64,000 nt of DNA from Rhizobium indicum (GTDB lineage: Bacteria > Pseudomonadota > Alphaproteobacteria > Rhizobiales > Rhizobiaceae), in the NCBI RefSeq assembly GCF_005862305.2, contig NZ_CP054021.1, forward strand, positions 3,264,501 through 3,328,500, read 5' to 3'. Shown piece by piece: positions 44,504 through 54,589 of this stretch (positions within the stretch are counted from its first letter, which is position 1; the number at the start of each line of letters is the position of its first letter). The notes beneath the pieces are model-generated. The model was not told the origin of the DNA, ran no database searches, and saw nothing but the letters and a program-made list of their open reading frames with translations. The position numbers were made by a program, and so were the translations under genes.

Positions 44504-45190
44504 ATGCTGTCGGAGACCGATATGGCGGATGAGGAACGGGCAAATTCGCTTGCGGCATTTGCCTACAAGCATGCGAGCTTCGTCATCGCCGTTGTTGCCG
44601 GACTGGTGGTCTTCTTGGCTCTCACCTCCCGCGAAGTCAGCGCCGGCAATATCTTGTTCGGCTGGAATGTCAGCGCCGGCGTTTTTGTCGCGCTCAGTTG
44701 GCGCAAGATGCTGCGGGCGACGGTTGAAAGCATCCGGAAACGCTCGGCGGATCTCGACTTCTCCGACACCGTCCTGCTGGCTCTGTCGATCGGTGCCGCA
44801 CTTGCCAGCATTGCCGGGATCGGCCTCGAGCTTCATTCGATCAAGGAGGCGGCACCTGATGTCGCGCTGGCGCGGGCAGGTGTTGCGGTTCTGACGATCC
44901 TGATCTCCTGGATCTTCCTGCATACGCTCTTCACCATCCACTATGCCCATTATTTCTATGGCGGGGCGGACGAGGAGGGTGGCCTCAAGTTTCCCGACGA
45001 GATCGAAGAACCCGGCTACTGGGATTTCCTCTATTTCTCCTTCACCATCGGTGTTGCCGCACAGACGGCGGATGTCGCGGTCAGTTCGACCAGCATGCGC
45101 AAGCTGACGCTGCTGCATGCCGTGCTGTCGTTTCTGTTCAATACGACGATCCTGGCGCTTGCGATCAATGTCGGGGCGAGCCTGCTATAA
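44504..45190 (+). CDS. DUF1345 family membrane protein
   Basis: 228 residues with five hydrophobic segments. The C-terminal signature HTLFTIHYAHYFYG and PGYWDFLYFSFTIGVAAQTADVAVSS is characteristic of DUF1345, a family of unknown function. ATG 44504 is used; ATG 44522 is an alternative. A DoxX gene follows 51 bp later in the same direction. Confidence 0.85.
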   Translation: MLSETDMADEERANSLAAFAYKHASFVIAVVAGLVVFLALTSREVSAGNILFGWNVSAGVFVALSWRKMLRATVESIRKRSADLDFSDTVLLALSIGAALASIAGIGLELHSIKEAAPDVALARAGVAVLTILISWIFLHTLFTIHYAHYFYGGADEEGGLKFPDEIEEPGYWDFLYFSFTIGVAAQTADVAVSSTSMRKLTLLHAVLSFLFNTTILALAINVGASLL

Positions 45191-45241
45191 TGCATCTTGC
45201 CGAAGCGGGCTAACCACCTGCTCTTCAAACCGGAGGATATG

Positions 45242-45688
45242 ATGGAAAGCGCCTCAAACCGGCCCCGATTGGCCGATCTCATTCTTCTCATCGGCAGGCT
45301 TCTGCTGTCGCTGATCTTCCTGCACGAAGCTTGGTCGCTCGCTGCAGATATCACGGCGACTTTCGACATTTTCGCAAAACTGGGGCTGTCGGCGCCGCTG
45401 GCGCTTGCCACCATTGCCCTTCAGATCGGCGCCGGCCTTTCGGTTGCGACAGGCTTTCTCAGCCGGCTTGGTGCATTGGCGCTGGCGCTCTTCTGCCTGG
45501 CGACCGCCTTGCTCTTTCACACGAATTTAGCGAGCCAGAACGAACTGCTGCATTTCGAGAAGGACCTGGCGATTGCCGGCGGCATGTTCGTGCTGGCGGT
45601 TTCGGGTGCGGGATCGATATCGATCGACAAGCTGCTGAGAAAGCGAACGAGCAAAATGCCTCCCTGGCTCAGGGCGGTGTTGTCGTGA
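45242..45688 (+). CDS. DoxX family membrane protein
   Basis: 148 residues from ATG 45242, five bases after GGAGG. Four hydrophobic segments are visible: LADLILLIGRLLLSLIFLHEAW, LALATIALQIGAGLSVATGF, LGALALALFCLATALLFH and DLAIAGGMFVLAVSGAG. The pattern is that of DoxX/quinol-oxidase-subunit-like proteins. It resembles the 8742-9143 protein in topology only. Function unknown. Confidence 0.82.
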   Translation: MESASNRPRLADLILLIGRLLLSLIFLHEAWSLAADITATFDIFAKLGLSAPLALATIALQIGAGLSVATGFLSRLGALALALFCLATALLFHTNLASQNELLHFEKDLAIAGGMFVLAVSGAGSISIDKLLRKRTSKMPPWLRAVLS

Positions 45689-45833
45689 ATGCCCCCGAAA
45701 TTCGAAGGTCTTCGGCGCTGAATTTGATGAATTTCGCGGACGCTCCGTGGCGCAATAAAACCGAATAAAACCGAACAAACAGAAGCGTCGATGCGGGCTA
45801 CACTTTGGGCGACAGGTCAGGAGTGTGCCAGTG

Positions 45834-46316
45834 ATGTCTTCCGCGCAAAGCAATCAGCAAAAGCCAATTCTCGTCTTTCTCGGAGAAGACGCTGCCTGCG
45901 ATATCGTCTCGAAATTGAATGAGAACGGATATGTCGCGGCGGCTGTGTCCTCGGTGCCGGAACTTTTCGACGCCTTGCGTTCGGACCGATATTTTCTGGC
46001 CGTAACGATGCGATCGGATATCGACATGGTCCGAAACATCAAGCCGATACTGGTCATCAATCTGGAGGTGTTCTTCCATACTGTCCAGTCGGCCACGAAG
46101 TCCGTCCGCTCCTCGAAGGAGTTCGACAGCGACGCATTTCTGAGAAGGATCGCGGCCCTCACGGAGTCAAGGACAGGCAGGATTAGTGCAGTCCGAAAAG
46201 ATCCGGCCGCAAACGAGACAGTGATTGCAAGCACGGCGAAGGCATCCCGGTGGCGGGCCGCCACATCTCTTCTGTTAAGTCGCCGCGCCGCGCCCGGCGC
46301 AGAACGGGCCGACTAG
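45834..46316 (+). CDS. Hypothetical protein, possibly a degenerate receiver domain
   Basis: 160 residues from ATG 45834 (GTG 45825 or 45831 are possible; AGGAG is at 45819-45823). The N-terminal half, QKPILVFLGEDAACDIVSKLNENGYVAAAVSS, resembles the first strands and helix of a response-regulator receiver, but no phospho-accepting Asp follows at the expected place (LAVTMRSDIDM). The C-terminus is basic. It lies about 0.7 kb upstream of a two-component pair on the same strand. Identification as a receiver relic is tentative. Confidence 0.6.
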   Translation: MSSAQSNQQKPILVFLGEDAACDIVSKLNENGYVAAAVSSVPELFDALRSDRYFLAVTMRSDIDMVRNIKPILVINLEVFFHTVQSATKSVRSSKEFDSDAFLRRIAALTESRTGRISAVRKDPAANETVIASTAKASRWRAATSLLLSRRAAPGAERAD

Positions 46317-46318
46317 AC

Positions 46319-46789
46319 GTGGGCGCATTCTCATCCCCGACGGACCGGTCTTCACCCGGCTCAGATCCCCATGACCGCGCCCCGTCTCTCCGGCTGTCCA
46401 CGCTGCGCAACGTTCCGGACGGATCCTATGGGCATCTTTCTGCCGGGTTTCGTCAGCTTGAAACCGTCGTTCCGAAACCAGAACTTCTTACTTGGTGCGG
46501 GTGTCTTTTGATCTTTCAGTTGCTCGGGGCAGCGTCAGCAAGCGGATATATCATCACGGCGTTATTCTTGCTCGTGGCGCTCGGTCGGTTCACCAGAAAC
46601 ATCCTCGATAGACTGACCGCACGGCTGCCGAAGCGCTCGGCATTGAAGCATTACACGACTGCGATCGTCTCTCTGGTGTTCTTTTGCCTGCTCGTCGTTC
46701 GGATGTGTTTCATCGCCACCGTCATCATCGACAGCGCCATCCAAGGTGACCATGTGGAAGTCAGCGGTGACCTCGAAAGGCAGTTTTGA
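46319..46789 (+). CDS. Hypothetical small membrane protein
   Basis: 156 residues if started at GTG 46319, two bases after the previous stop; a GTG at 46250 in the same frame would overlap the preceding gene by 67 bp. Two membrane segments are clear (LLTWCGCLLIFQLLGAASAS with the following IITALFLLVALG, and TAIVSLVFFCLLVVRMCFIA). No known family is recognised. It sits between a receiver-like hypothetical and a two-component system, so it may belong to that sensory unit. Confidence 0.5.
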   Translation: MGAFSSPTDRSSPGSDPHDRAPSLRLSTLRNVPDGSYGHLSAGFRQLETVVPKPELLTWCGCLLIFQLLGAASASGYIITALFLLVALGRFTRNILDRLTARLPKRSALKHYTTAIVSLVFFCLLVVRMCFIATVIIDSAIQGDHVEVSGDLERQF

Positions 46790-46991
46790 CGGCGGACTCC
46801 GTGTCTGAAATCCCGCAACATATCTCAACATTATCGAATATAGCATTGCACGATACTTGATATCCTGAAGGCGGAGCCGTGTCGGTGCGGCGACAGATCG
46901 TGTGGTGGTGACAGGGGCCGAGGCCGCCTGACCGAGACACGGTGAAACGTGGTAATTTCGCGCCGAGAGACATCTTCCCGCTAGAGAACGA

Positions 46992-47732
46992 ATGACGATG
47001 GCATATGAAATGGCAGTTCCGAATCAGGCTCATCTCCTCATCGTCGAAGACGATCCCGCCATCGCGGATATGCTGGTGGATCTTGTCCGAAGCAGCGGCT
47101 TCGAGGCCTCGTCGGTGGAAAGCGGCGCGGCTATGGATCGAATGATGGCGCGACAGCAATTCGATCTCATCGTCCTCGATGCGATGTTGCCGGGCGAGGA
47201 CGGTTTTAGCATCTGCAGGCGGCTTCGTGCGTCGTGCTCGGTGCCAATCCTGATGCTGACGGCGCTCCAGGAGGATATCGACCGCATTCTCGGCCTGGAG
47301 CTCGGAGCCGATGACTATGTCACGAAACCATTCAACTCCCGCGAGCTGCTAGCCCGGATCAAGAGTATTCTCCGCAGAGCTTCATATGCGCATCATCAGG
47401 AGGAAGCACTTGGACCCATGTTGTTTTCGGGATGGCGCATCGATCCAAAAAGCCGCCAGCTCCACGACGCGGATGGAGCGCAGGTTTCCATGACAACCGC
47501 GGAGTTCGATATCCTCCTGGCCTTCTGCTGCAATCCCAACAAGGTTTTGACGCGCGAACAGCTCTTGTCGATGACACATGCCGGATCGGCGGGGCCGGTC
47601 GAGCGCAGCATCGACGCCCACATCAGCCGGGTTAGGCAAAAGATCGAACCAAATCTGAAAGATCCGACCTTCATAAAGACGGTGCGGCTGGGCGGTTATC
47701 TCTTCGCATCCAAGGTAGAGCGTCTCTCTTGA
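46992..47732 (+). CDS. OmpR/PhoB family response regulator
   Basis: 246 residues. The receiver has the acidic pair in IVEDDPA, phospho-acceptor D63 in LIVLDAMLPGEDG, T90 and K112 in DDYVTKPFN. The C-terminal winged helix (MTTAEFDILLAFCCNPNKVLTREQLL, RSIDAHISRVRQKIE, IKTVRLGGYLF) binds DNA. The stop overlaps the TTG start of the sensor kinase gene, a typical coupled pair. The 202-bp gap upstream is AT-richer and probably carries the promoter, but I could not fix the boxes. Confidence 0.93.
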   Translation: MTMAYEMAVPNQAHLLIVEDDPAIADMLVDLVRSSGFEASSVESGAAMDRMMARQQFDLIVLDAMLPGEDGFSICRRLRASCSVPILMLTALQEDIDRILGLELGADDYVTKPFNSRELLARIKSILRRASYAHHQEEALGPMLFSGWRIDPKSRQLHDADGAQVSMTTAEFDILLAFCCNPNKVLTREQLLSMTHAGSAGPVERSIDAHISRVRQKIEPNLKDPTFIKTVRLGGYLFASKVERLS

Positions 47733-49105
47733 GAAATTTTCGGCAAGCTTCGATCCAAAACCAGATCCTCATATTGGCGACCTTCCTTGTCGTGCTCGTT
47801 TCCGTGGTGGCGACCGCCATGGAGCCCTATATCTACGGCCGTCATGATCGCGGGTTTCAAAACGGCCTGTTTGCTGCCAGAGCGGCGATGGTCGCGGAGC
47901 AATTTGCCCAGGCAGGTTCAGCGCAAGACGAAGTCACCGTTCTCAAGAGAGCAGCGGCACTCGGTGTTGGGGTCGAGAAATTGTCGCTGGAGCAGCCGTT
48001 TGCCGGCAAACAGCAGATGGTATCTCCCAGCGAATTGGTGGCGCGTATCAACACAATGCTCGCCGACAATATTTTTGCGGCATTTCATCGCTTCGTCATC
48101 GGTCAATCGCACCCGGATGTCCTGACTGTCAGAATTGACGACAAGCGTGCCCTCGTCTTTCAACTGCCGGTTTTTCCAAGCTATGTCTGGTTTGTTCCGG
48201 CAGCCGCGAGCGGGTTTTTGAAAATCGTCATCCCATTGGTGCTGCTTGCATATTTCAGCAGCTGGCTTATCACCGAACCTCTGAGGCACTTTGCCGTCGC
48301 TGCAAAGCGAGCGAGCATGGAAGGCAGTTGGGAAAAGCCTTTCGAACCGGACGGCGCAGCCGAGATTCGAAGTCTGGCGGAATCGCTGAACGTCATGAGC
48401 GATCGAATTCAGAGCATGGCGGAGGATCGAACAAGAATGCTGAGTGGCGTGGGTCATGATCTCAGGACGCCGCTGACGAGATTGCGGATGCGTGCCGAGC
48501 GTTCCGGCGAGCCCGAGCTTCGCAGCCTGATGCTGGCCGATATCGCCACCTTGAGTTTCATGATCGACGAGTGCCTGGCCTTTTTCAAAGACGCATCCAC
48601 TGCGGAGACGGATCGAAAGGTCGATATCTCAAGCCTGCTGCAGACGATTGCGACAGACTTCTCCGACATGGGCGTCGATGCGAGTTTCACCGGTCCGCGG
48701 CGACTGGCCTTTGTCTGCAAACCTCGGGCCCTGACGCGGGCAATTACCAATCTGGTCGACAATGCGTCTCGTTATGCAAAGCAAGTCGAAATCGATCTGC
48801 AAGAGAGCGACGACGGCGGGATCAAAATATCGGTGGGCGACAACGGCCCTGGTTTGACCGACGAGGCCAAGGCGAAAGTTCTGGAGCCGTTCTTCAAGGT
48901 GGACAAATCCCGCCAAATCGGTGCCAAAGGCGGTTCCGGGCTTGGGCTTGGTCTTCCGATCGCTAAAGGAATTGTCACCAAAGCGCACAACGGACAATTG
49001 ACGTTACTGGACAGGAAGCCAACCGGCTTGGTCGTCGTAATCGATCTTCCCGCGCCTCACGGGATCCAGCCCGGAGGCTCGCCGTCGATCCCTTCGTCAC
49101 ATTGA
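47729..49105 (+). CDS. Two-component sensor histidine kinase
   Basis: 458 residues from TTG 47729, overlapping the regulator stop by 4 bp. Two membrane segments (ILILATFLVVLVSVVATAM and a second near residues 160-180) enclose a ~130-residue periplasmic sensor. A HAMP linker precedes the phospho-acceptor H243 in MLSGVGHDLRTPLTRLRMRAE; N (ITNLVDNASRYAK), G1 (VGDNGPGLTD) and G2 (GSGLGLGLPIAKG) boxes complete the kinase core. Signal unknown. It phosphorylates the regulator encoded upstream. Confidence 0.93.
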   Translation: MRNFRQASIQNQILILATFLVVLVSVVATAMEPYIYGRHDRGFQNGLFAARAAMVAEQFAQAGSAQDEVTVLKRAAALGVGVEKLSLEQPFAGKQQMVSPSELVARINTMLADNIFAAFHRFVIGQSHPDVLTVRIDDKRALVFQLPVFPSYVWFVPAAASGFLKIVIPLVLLAYFSSWLITEPLRHFAVAAKRASMEGSWEKPFEPDGAAEIRSLAESLNVMSDRIQSMAEDRTRMLSGVGHDLRTPLTRLRMRAERSGEPELRSLMLADIATLSFMIDECLAFFKDASTAETDRKVDISSLLQTIATDFSDMGVDASFTGPRRLAFVCKPRALTRAITNLVDNASRYAKQVEIDLQESDDGGIKISVGDNGPGLTDEAKAKVLEPFFKVDKSRQIGAKGGSGLGLGLPIAKGIVTKAHNGQLTLLDRKPTGLVVVIDLPAPHGIQPGGSPSIPSSH

Positions 49106-49235
49106 CTTACTGCCCGTCGTGGCGTCGTCACGCATCGCGCTGCCTTCGCAGCAAAAGATGGTTCGCGAACATTTCCGCATATCATAGCAAACACCGCAAC
49201 ATTCGAATTCCATAAAACCGGTGCCAGCAGATCCT

Positions 49236-49931
49236 ATGCCATTCGGCATTTCCAAAGCTGGAGCCAAGTCCTTGATAAAAAATTTGAAAATCGGCGCCGC
49301 ACTGATGCTCGCCTGTTCGAGCCTTGCCGCATGCACGACCCCTGACCCCACGGTTTATTCCGGACTTGCTTCGGCATCGCAGCTCCAGCCGAACACTGAG
49401 GATAGAACCGGCCGCGTGCCGTATCGCTATCAGACGAAAGTCAACTGGAGCCAGTACAACCGGATCATTGTCGATCCCGTTACCGTCTATAACGGTCCTG
49501 ACAGTCAGTTTGGCAAGGTCTCCGAAAAAGACAAAGCATTTCTTGCCAATTACATGCAGGGTCAATTCACGGAAAAATTGAAGACGCGCTTTGCTGTCGT
49601 CAGCACAACCGCTCCGGCAACTCTCAGATTGCATCTGACGCTGACGGGCGCCAAGGCAACGACTGCGGTCCTCGGAACGGTCACGCGCATCGACGTCGCA
49701 GGCGGATTGTACAACACCGTCCAGGCCGCTCGCGGCAGAGAAGGTTCGATGACCGGTTCGGTGAATTATGCCGTGGAGATCTATGATGCTGCGAGCAATC
49801 GTCTCCTGTCTTCCTATGTCACCAAGCAATATCCCAATGCGATGAATATCGGCGCCAGCTTCACGGCGATGGATGCCTCCATGGTGGGCGTCCGTAAAGG
49901 TGCCGATGCTCTGCTAGCCGAGTTGAAATAG
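49236..49931 (+). CDS. DUF3313-type lipoprotein
   Basis: 231 residues from ATG 49236; GTG 49221 is an alternative. The N-terminus is a lipoprotein signal with lipobox SLAAC. The remainder (YRYQTKVNWSQYNRIIVDPVTVYNGPDSQFGKVSEKDKAFLANYMQGQF) matches the DUF3313 family of secreted/outer-membrane lipoproteins of unknown function. It follows the sensor kinase by 130 bp on the same strand and may be a target or partner of that system. Confidence 0.8.
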   Translation: MPFGISKAGAKSLIKNLKIGAALMLACSSLAACTTPDPTVYSGLASASQLQPNTEDRTGRVPYRYQTKVNWSQYNRIIVDPVTVYNGPDSQFGKVSEKDKAFLANYMQGQFTEKLKTRFAVVSTTAPATLRLHLTLTGAKATTAVLGTVTRIDVAGGLYNTVQAARGREGSMTGSVNYAVEIYDAASNRLLSSYVTKQYPNAMNIGASFTAMDASMVGVRKGADALLAELK

Positions 49932-50009
49932 GCGATAGGAGCAAAGGGGCTGTGGCGACCACAGACGGAGAGGGCCGCAAGCGCAAGGCACAGCGGCCCC
50001 CGCGACCGC

Positions 50010-50183
50010 TCACAGGATCGCCTGGCCGGCCATCAGCGCAAGGACAAGGAAGATCAGGAAGATCACCAGCGCGATGCCGAAGAGAACGCGTGCAATCGTC
50101 GCAGTCGCTGCGGAGACGCCTGAGAAACCGAAGAAGCCGGCGATGATTGAAATCACGAAAAATATCAGAGCCCATTTCAGCAT
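50010..50183 (-). CDS. DUF1328 (YtjA-type) small membrane protein
   Basis: 57 residues encoded on the minus strand, starting [20 protein letters not shown] and ending [20 protein letters not shown] precedes ATG 50183. Two hydrophobic segments separated by [15 protein letters not shown] are exactly the pattern of the DUF1328 family, found in many proteobacteria and often stress-induced. It is easily missed because of its size. It lies alone between a plus-strand lipoprotein gene and the minus-strand aldehyde dehydrogenase; the 150 bp before the latter's end hold nothing recognisable. Confidence 0.88.
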   Translation of the reverse strand: MLKWALIFFVISIIAGFFGFSGVSAATATIARVLFGIALVIFLIFLVLALMAGQAIL

Positions 50184-50333
50184 GACATCATCCTTTGCGT
50201 TTGCTTGGGAAAGACGCGGTAACCGGGAAAATGTTCCAGGTCGTTTGAATGGAATGGCGATCCGTGTGGAGCACCCTCCCGGTCCTACTGATGGGCATTG
50301 CGTTGAATTTCCTAGCCTTGCCTTTCCCGACGA

Positions 50334-51761
50334 TCAGCCGTGATTGATCATCACGTGGCGTACGGCGGTGTAGTCCTCCAGCGCGTAGACCGACATGTCC
50401 TTGCCGTAGCCGGACTGTTTGAGGCCGCCATGCGGCATCTCATTGGTGAGCATGAAATGTGTGTTGATCCAGGTGCAGCCATATTGCAGGCGGGCGGCTG
50501 TCTTCATGCCGCGGCCGATATCTTTGGTCCAGACGGAGGAGGCCAGGCCGTAGTCGCTATCGTTTGCCCAGGCAACGGCTTCGTCGGCATCGGTAAAGCG
50601 GGTGACCGAGACGACCGGGCCGAAGACCTCGCGGCGGACGATCTCATCGTCCTGCAGGGCGCCCGCGATGACAGTCGGCGTGAAGAAGAAGCCCTTGTCG
50701 CCGGAAACCTCGCCGCCGGCGGTGATCTCCATGTGCTTGTGTTCGGAAGCGCGGGCGACGAAGCTTTCGACGCGGTCGCGCTGGCGCCTGGAGATCAGCG
50801 GACCGATCTCATTTTCGGTATCGTCGGGCTGGTTGAAGCGGATGCTCGAGACGGCCGAGGAGAGATCGGCGACGAAATTGTCGTAGACCCTGGCATCGGC
50901 ATAGATGCGGCAGGCGGCGGTGCAGTCTTGACCGGCATTGTAATAGCCGAAGGTGCGGATGCCTGCGACGACCGCATCAATATCGGCATCGTCGAAGACG
51001 ATGACCGGGGCCTTGCCGCCGAGTTCCAGGTGGGTGCGCTTGACCGTCTTGGCCGCGGCCTGCAGCACCTTCTTGCCGGTGGCGATATCGCCGGTGATCG
51101 AGACCATGCCGATCTTGGCGTGATTGATCAGGGCGTTGCCGACACTTTCACCACGGCCGAGGATGACGTTGACGACGCCTTCGGGAAGGATTTCGGAGAG
51201 CAGCTTTGCCATCTTCAGCGACGTCAGCGGCGTCTGCTCCGAAGGCTTGAAGACGACGGTATTGCCGCCGGCGATCGCCGGCGCCAGCTTCCAGGCCATC
51301 ATCATCAGCGGATAGTTCCACGGCGCGATCGAGCCGACGATGCCGATCGGATCGCGGCGGATCATCGAGGTGTGGCCGGGCAGATATTCGCCCGCCGCCG
51401 GTGTGTGCAGGTTGCGCACGGCGCCGGCGAAGAAGCGATAACAATCGACGATCGCCGGGATCTCGTCGTTCAGCACGGCATTGATCGGCTTGCCGCAGTT
51501 CAAAGCCTCCAATGTAGCAAAGCCTGTGGCGTCCTTCTCGATCGCATCGGCGATCTTCAATAGGTAGCCGGAACGTTCGCCCGGCGTCGTCTGCGACCAG
51601 CTTGTGAAGGCTTTTTCGGCGGCATCGACAGCGGCGTCGACCTGGGAGAGCGAGGCTTCGGCAAGGTCGATCACCGTCTCGCCCGTCTTCGGGTTCAAGA
51701 TGTGCTCTTCCGTCTCCGTGCCTCTTTCGAAGCGGGAACCGATCAGCATTTGGATATCCAT
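50334..51761 (-). CDS. Aldehyde dehydrogenase (gamma-aminobutyraldehyde dehydrogenase-like)
   Basis: 475 residues from ATG 51761, preceded by AAAGGGAGAA. The NAD fold is shown by [21 protein letters not shown] and SITGDIATG; the catalytic Glu is in HLELGGKAP and the nucleophile Cys in [11 protein letters not shown]. The SITGD and [18 protein letters not shown] stretches resemble the 4-aminobutyraldehyde dehydrogenases of putrescine breakdown (PatD/YdcW). It is the last gene of a minus-strand group with a polyamine-type importer, which fits that role. Confidence 0.9.
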   Translation of the reverse strand: MDIQMLIGSRFERGTETEEHILNPKTGETVIDLAEASLSQVDAAVDAAEKAFTSWSQTTPGERSGYLLKIADAIEKDATGFATLEALNCGKPINAVLNDEIPAIVDCYRFFAGAVRNLHTPAAGEYLPGHTSMIRRDPIGIVGSIAPWNYPLMMMAWKLAPAIAGGNTVVFKPSEQTPLTSLKMAKLLSEILPEGVVNVILGRGESVGNALINHAKIGMVSITGDIATGKKVLQAAAKTVKRTHLELGGKAPVIVFDDADIDAVVAGIRTFGYYNAGQDCTAACRIYADARVYDNFVADLSSAVSSIRFNQPDDTENEIGPLISRRQRDRVESFVARASEHKHMEITAGGEVSGDKGFFFTPTVIAGALQDDEIVRREVFGPVVSVTRFTDADEAVAWANDSDYGLASSVWTKDIGRGMKTAARLQYGCTWINTHFMLTNEMPHGGLKQSGYGKDMSVYALEDYTAVRHVMINHG

Positions 51762-51774
51762 GATGTTCTCCCTT

Positions 51775-52587
51775 TTATTTGCCAGCGCCGGCGATCTGGT
51801 CGCCATCGCGGGTGAGGTAATAGGCTGCCAGGATCGGCAGGAAGGTGACGAGCACCACGACCATGGCGACCACATTGGTGACGGGGCGCTGGCGCGGGCG
51901 GATGAGTTCTTCGAGCATCCAGATCGGCAAGGTCGATTGCTGGCCGCCGGTGAAGGTGGTGACGATTACCTCGTCGAAAGACAGCGCGAAGGCAAGCATG
52001 CCGCCGGCCAGAAGGGCGGTCCCGATATTCGGCAGTATGACATGGCGGAAGGTCTGAAAGCCGTCGGCGCCGAGATCCATCGAGGCCTCGATCAGTGAGC
52101 CGGAGGTGCGGCGGAAGCGGGCGACCGCATTGTTGTAGACGACGACCACGCAGAAAGTGGCGTGGCCGAGCACGATCGTCCAGACCGAAAAGGGGATGTC
52201 GAACAGGCTGAAGGCGGAGCGGAGCGCAATGCCGGTGATGATGCCGGGAAGGGCGATCGGCAGGATGACTAGCAGCGAGATCGCCTCGCGGCCGAAGAAC
52301 TTCGTCTGGCTGACGGCTGCGGCACAGAGCGTGCCGAGGACCAGCGCGATCGCCGTGGCGATGACGGCGACCTGCACGGAAAGGCTGAGTGCTGACCAGA
52401 CGTCCGGCCGGTTCCAGGCGACGGCAAACCATTGCAGCGTCAGCCCGGGCGGCGGCCATTGATAGCTCTTCTCCTCCGTCGTGAAGGCGTAGACGAAGAT
52501 CAGCAGGATCGGCAGGTGCAGGAAGAGCAGCCCGATGGCAGCGGCGATCTTCAGGGGCAGCGGCGATCTCTTGAGGTCAGAGCGCAT
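51775..52587 (-). CDS. Polyamine-type ABC transporter permease (PotC-like)
   Basis: 270 residues from ATG 52587; upstream in-frame sequence overlaps the other permease and is not coding. Six membrane segments and the EAA loop [26 protein letters not shown] are visible. It is the second membrane subunit of a PotABCD/YdcSTUV-type importer. It overlaps the PotB-like gene by 11 bp and is followed 13 bp later by the aldehyde dehydrogenase, so all are one operon. Confidence 0.9.
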   Translation of the reverse strand: MRSDLKRSPLPLKIAAAIGLLFLHLPILLIFVYAFTTEEKSYQWPPPGLTLQWFAVAWNRPDVWSALSLSVQVAVIATAIALVLGTLCAAAVSQTKFFGREAISLLVILPIALPGIITGIALRSAFSLFDIPFSVWTIVLGHATFCVVVVYNNAVARFRRTSGSLIEASMDLGADGFQTFRHVILPNIGTALLAGGMLAFALSFDEVIVTTFTGGQQSTLPIWMLEELIRPRQRPVTNVVAMVVVLVTFLPILAAYYLTRDGDQIAGAGK

Positions 52588-53539
52588 CGAACGCCCCCAA
52601 TTTCCTGGCGAGCGACAAATAAAGTGCCATGATGACGATCGGCACGACGGAGAAGGCGGCGGCGAGCGGCACATTGCCGGCCGTTCCCTGCTGGGCATAA
52701 ACCGCCTGGCCGATGAAGAGCCTGGACGAGCCGATGATCTGCGGGATGATGTAATCACCCAATGTCAGTGAGAAGGTGAAGATCGAGCCAGCGACGATGC
52801 CGGGGAGCGCCAAGGGCAGGAGCACGGTGCGGAAGGTCTGGCGCGGCGTGGCGCCGAGATCCGCCGAGGCCTCGATCAGGTTGCCGGGCACACGCTCGAG
52901 GGCCGCCTGTGTCGGCAGGATCATGTAGGGAAGCCAGATATAGACGAAGACGATGAAGGTGCCGAGGTAACTCACCGAAAGCGAATTGCCGCCGATGACG
53001 GGCAGGTTCAGGGTCGCGTCAAGCAGCCAGGCGAGATGGAGCTTCTCGAAGATCCAGGTGAGGATGCCTTCCTTGGCGAGGATCAGCTTCCAGGCGTAGA
53101 TCTTGACGAGATAGCTCGACCAGAGCGGCAGCATGACGCCGAGATAGAAGAGCGCCTTCCATTTGCCTTGCGCATAACGCGCCGCATAGTAAGCGATCGG
53201 GAAGCCGATCAGAGCGGCAGCGAGCGTGACCAGCGCCGACATGACGAGGGTGCGGATGATGATGTCGAAATTCGCAGGATTCAGCAGCTGGGCATAGGTC
53301 GACAGGGTGAATTCGGTATTCACCAGCCCGGAGAAATCGTCGATCGAGAAGAAGCTCTGCAGAAGCAGGGCTATCAGTGAACCGATATAGATGATGCCGA
53401 GCCAGAGCAGCGGCGGCGTCAGCATCAGGAAGAGCAGCAGCTTCGGGTGCCGCCAGAAGGCATCCGACAGTTGGCCGAAGAAACCGCCACGCCCCGGAAG
53501 GATCGATGTCTTGCCGCCTGTGATGGTGAGCGCCGTCAT
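52577..53539 (-). CDS. Polyamine-type ABC transporter permease (PotB-like)
   Basis: 320 residues. Six membrane segments follow a ~35-residue cytoplasmic tail; EAA loop [28 protein letters not shown]. This is the first membrane subunit of the importer. Its start overlaps the ATPase stop by 4 bp (ATGA) and its end overlaps the next permease gene, showing tight translational coupling. Confidence 0.9.
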   Translation of the reverse strand: MTALTITGGKTSILPGRGGFFGQLSDAFWRHPKLLLFLMLTPPLLWLGIIYIGSLIALLLQSFFSIDDFSGLVNTEFTLSTYAQLLNPANFDIIIRTLVMSALVTLAAALIGFPIAYYAARYAQGKWKALFYLGVMLPLWSSYLVKIYAWKLILAKEGILTWIFEKLHLAWLLDATLNLPVIGGNSLSVSYLGTFIVFVYIWLPYMILPTQAALERVPGNLIEASADLGATPRQTFRTVLLPLALPGIVAGSIFTFSLTLGDYIIPQIIGSSRLFIGQAVYAQQGTAGNVPLAAAFSVVPIVIMALYLSLARKLGAFDAL

Positions 53540-54522
53540 GCCGCATCATCCATGTAGTGGATATCGGCCGGTTGCCAGGCAAGGCGGATACCGGCGCCGA
53601 CATCCGGCACCGGCGCGCCCGCCGGCAGCATGACATGCAGCCGGCTGCCCTTGAGATCGACGCTGAGACGCGTGGCGGCGCCGAGGAAACTTGCATTTTC
53701 GACTTTTGCCTCGACGCCGTCGCTTGCCAGCCGGATCGCCTCGGGGCGCAGGCTCGCCCAGCGTTTCTCGCCGCCGAGCAAGGCCATCAGCTCAGGCGCG
53801 ATGACGTTCGACGAGCCGACGAAATCGGCAACGAAGCGGGTCTTCGGGCAGCGGTAGATATCCTGCGGCGTGCCTTGCTGGACGATGTTGCCATCGTTGA
53901 AGACGGCGACGCGGTCGGCCATGGACAGCGCCTCGCCTTGATCGTGGGTAACGAAGACGAAGGTGATGCCGAGCGCGCGCTGCAGGCTCTTCAATTCTTC
54001 CTGCATCTGCTCGCGCAGCTTCAGGTCGAGCGCACCGAGCGGCTCATCGAGCAGCAGCACTTTCGGTTTGTTGACGAGCGCGCGGGCGAGCGCCACGCGC
54101 TGCCGCTGGCCGCCGGACAGTTGGCCGGGGCGGCGGGCGCCGTAGCCCGGCAGCTTGACGAGCTCGAGGGCATCGCCTGCCGCCTTCATCCGCTCCACCT
54201 TGCCGACGCCCTTGACCATCAGCCCATAGGCAACATTGTCGAGGATATTCAGATGCGGAAAGAGCGCGTAGTCCTGGAACACGGTGTTGACGTTGCGGCG
54301 ATAGGGCGGAACGCCGTCAGCCGTCTCGCCGAAGATCTGGATATGGCCCGCGGTCGGCTGTTCGAAGCCGGCGATCAATCGCAGGCACGTCGTCTTGCCC
54401 GAGCCGGATGGCCCGAGCATGGCAAAGAATTCGCCGGGCGCGATCTCGAGATCGACGCCGTCGACGGCGCGAACCTGGCCGAAATGGCGCGACACCTGCT
54501 GGAAACGGACGGCTGACGTCAT
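53536..54522 (-). CDS. Polyamine-type ABC transporter ATP-binding protein (PotA-like)
   Basis: 328 residues from ATG 54522; the open frame upstream runs through a palindromic repeat and is not coding. Walker A GPSGSGKTT, signature [14 protein letters not shown], Walker B VLLLDEPLGALD, then a TOBE domain. The FQDYALFPHLNILDNVAYGL stretch is typical of PotA/PotG proteins. It would energise the permeases that follow directly. Confidence 0.92.
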   Translation of the reverse strand: MTSAVRFQQVSRHFGQVRAVDGVDLEIAPGEFFAMLGPSGSGKTTCLRLIAGFEQPTAGHIQIFGETADGVPPYRRNVNTVFQDYALFPHLNILDNVAYGLMVKGVGKVERMKAAGDALELVKLPGYGARRPGQLSGGQRQRVALARALVNKPKVLLLDEPLGALDLKLREQMQEELKSLQRALGITFVFVTHDQGEALSMADRVAVFNDGNIVQQGTPQDIYRCPKTRFVADFVGSSNVIAPELMALLGGEKRWASLRPEAIRLASDGVEAKVENASFLGAATRLSVDLKGSRLHVMLPAGAPVPDVGAGIRLAWQPADIHYMDDAA

Positions 54523-54589
54523 TGGGGGGCTCCGGCTTCTTTGCTTTTCGAGAGGCTGCGGTCTTGGGTTTATGCGACCCCGCCCCAAA

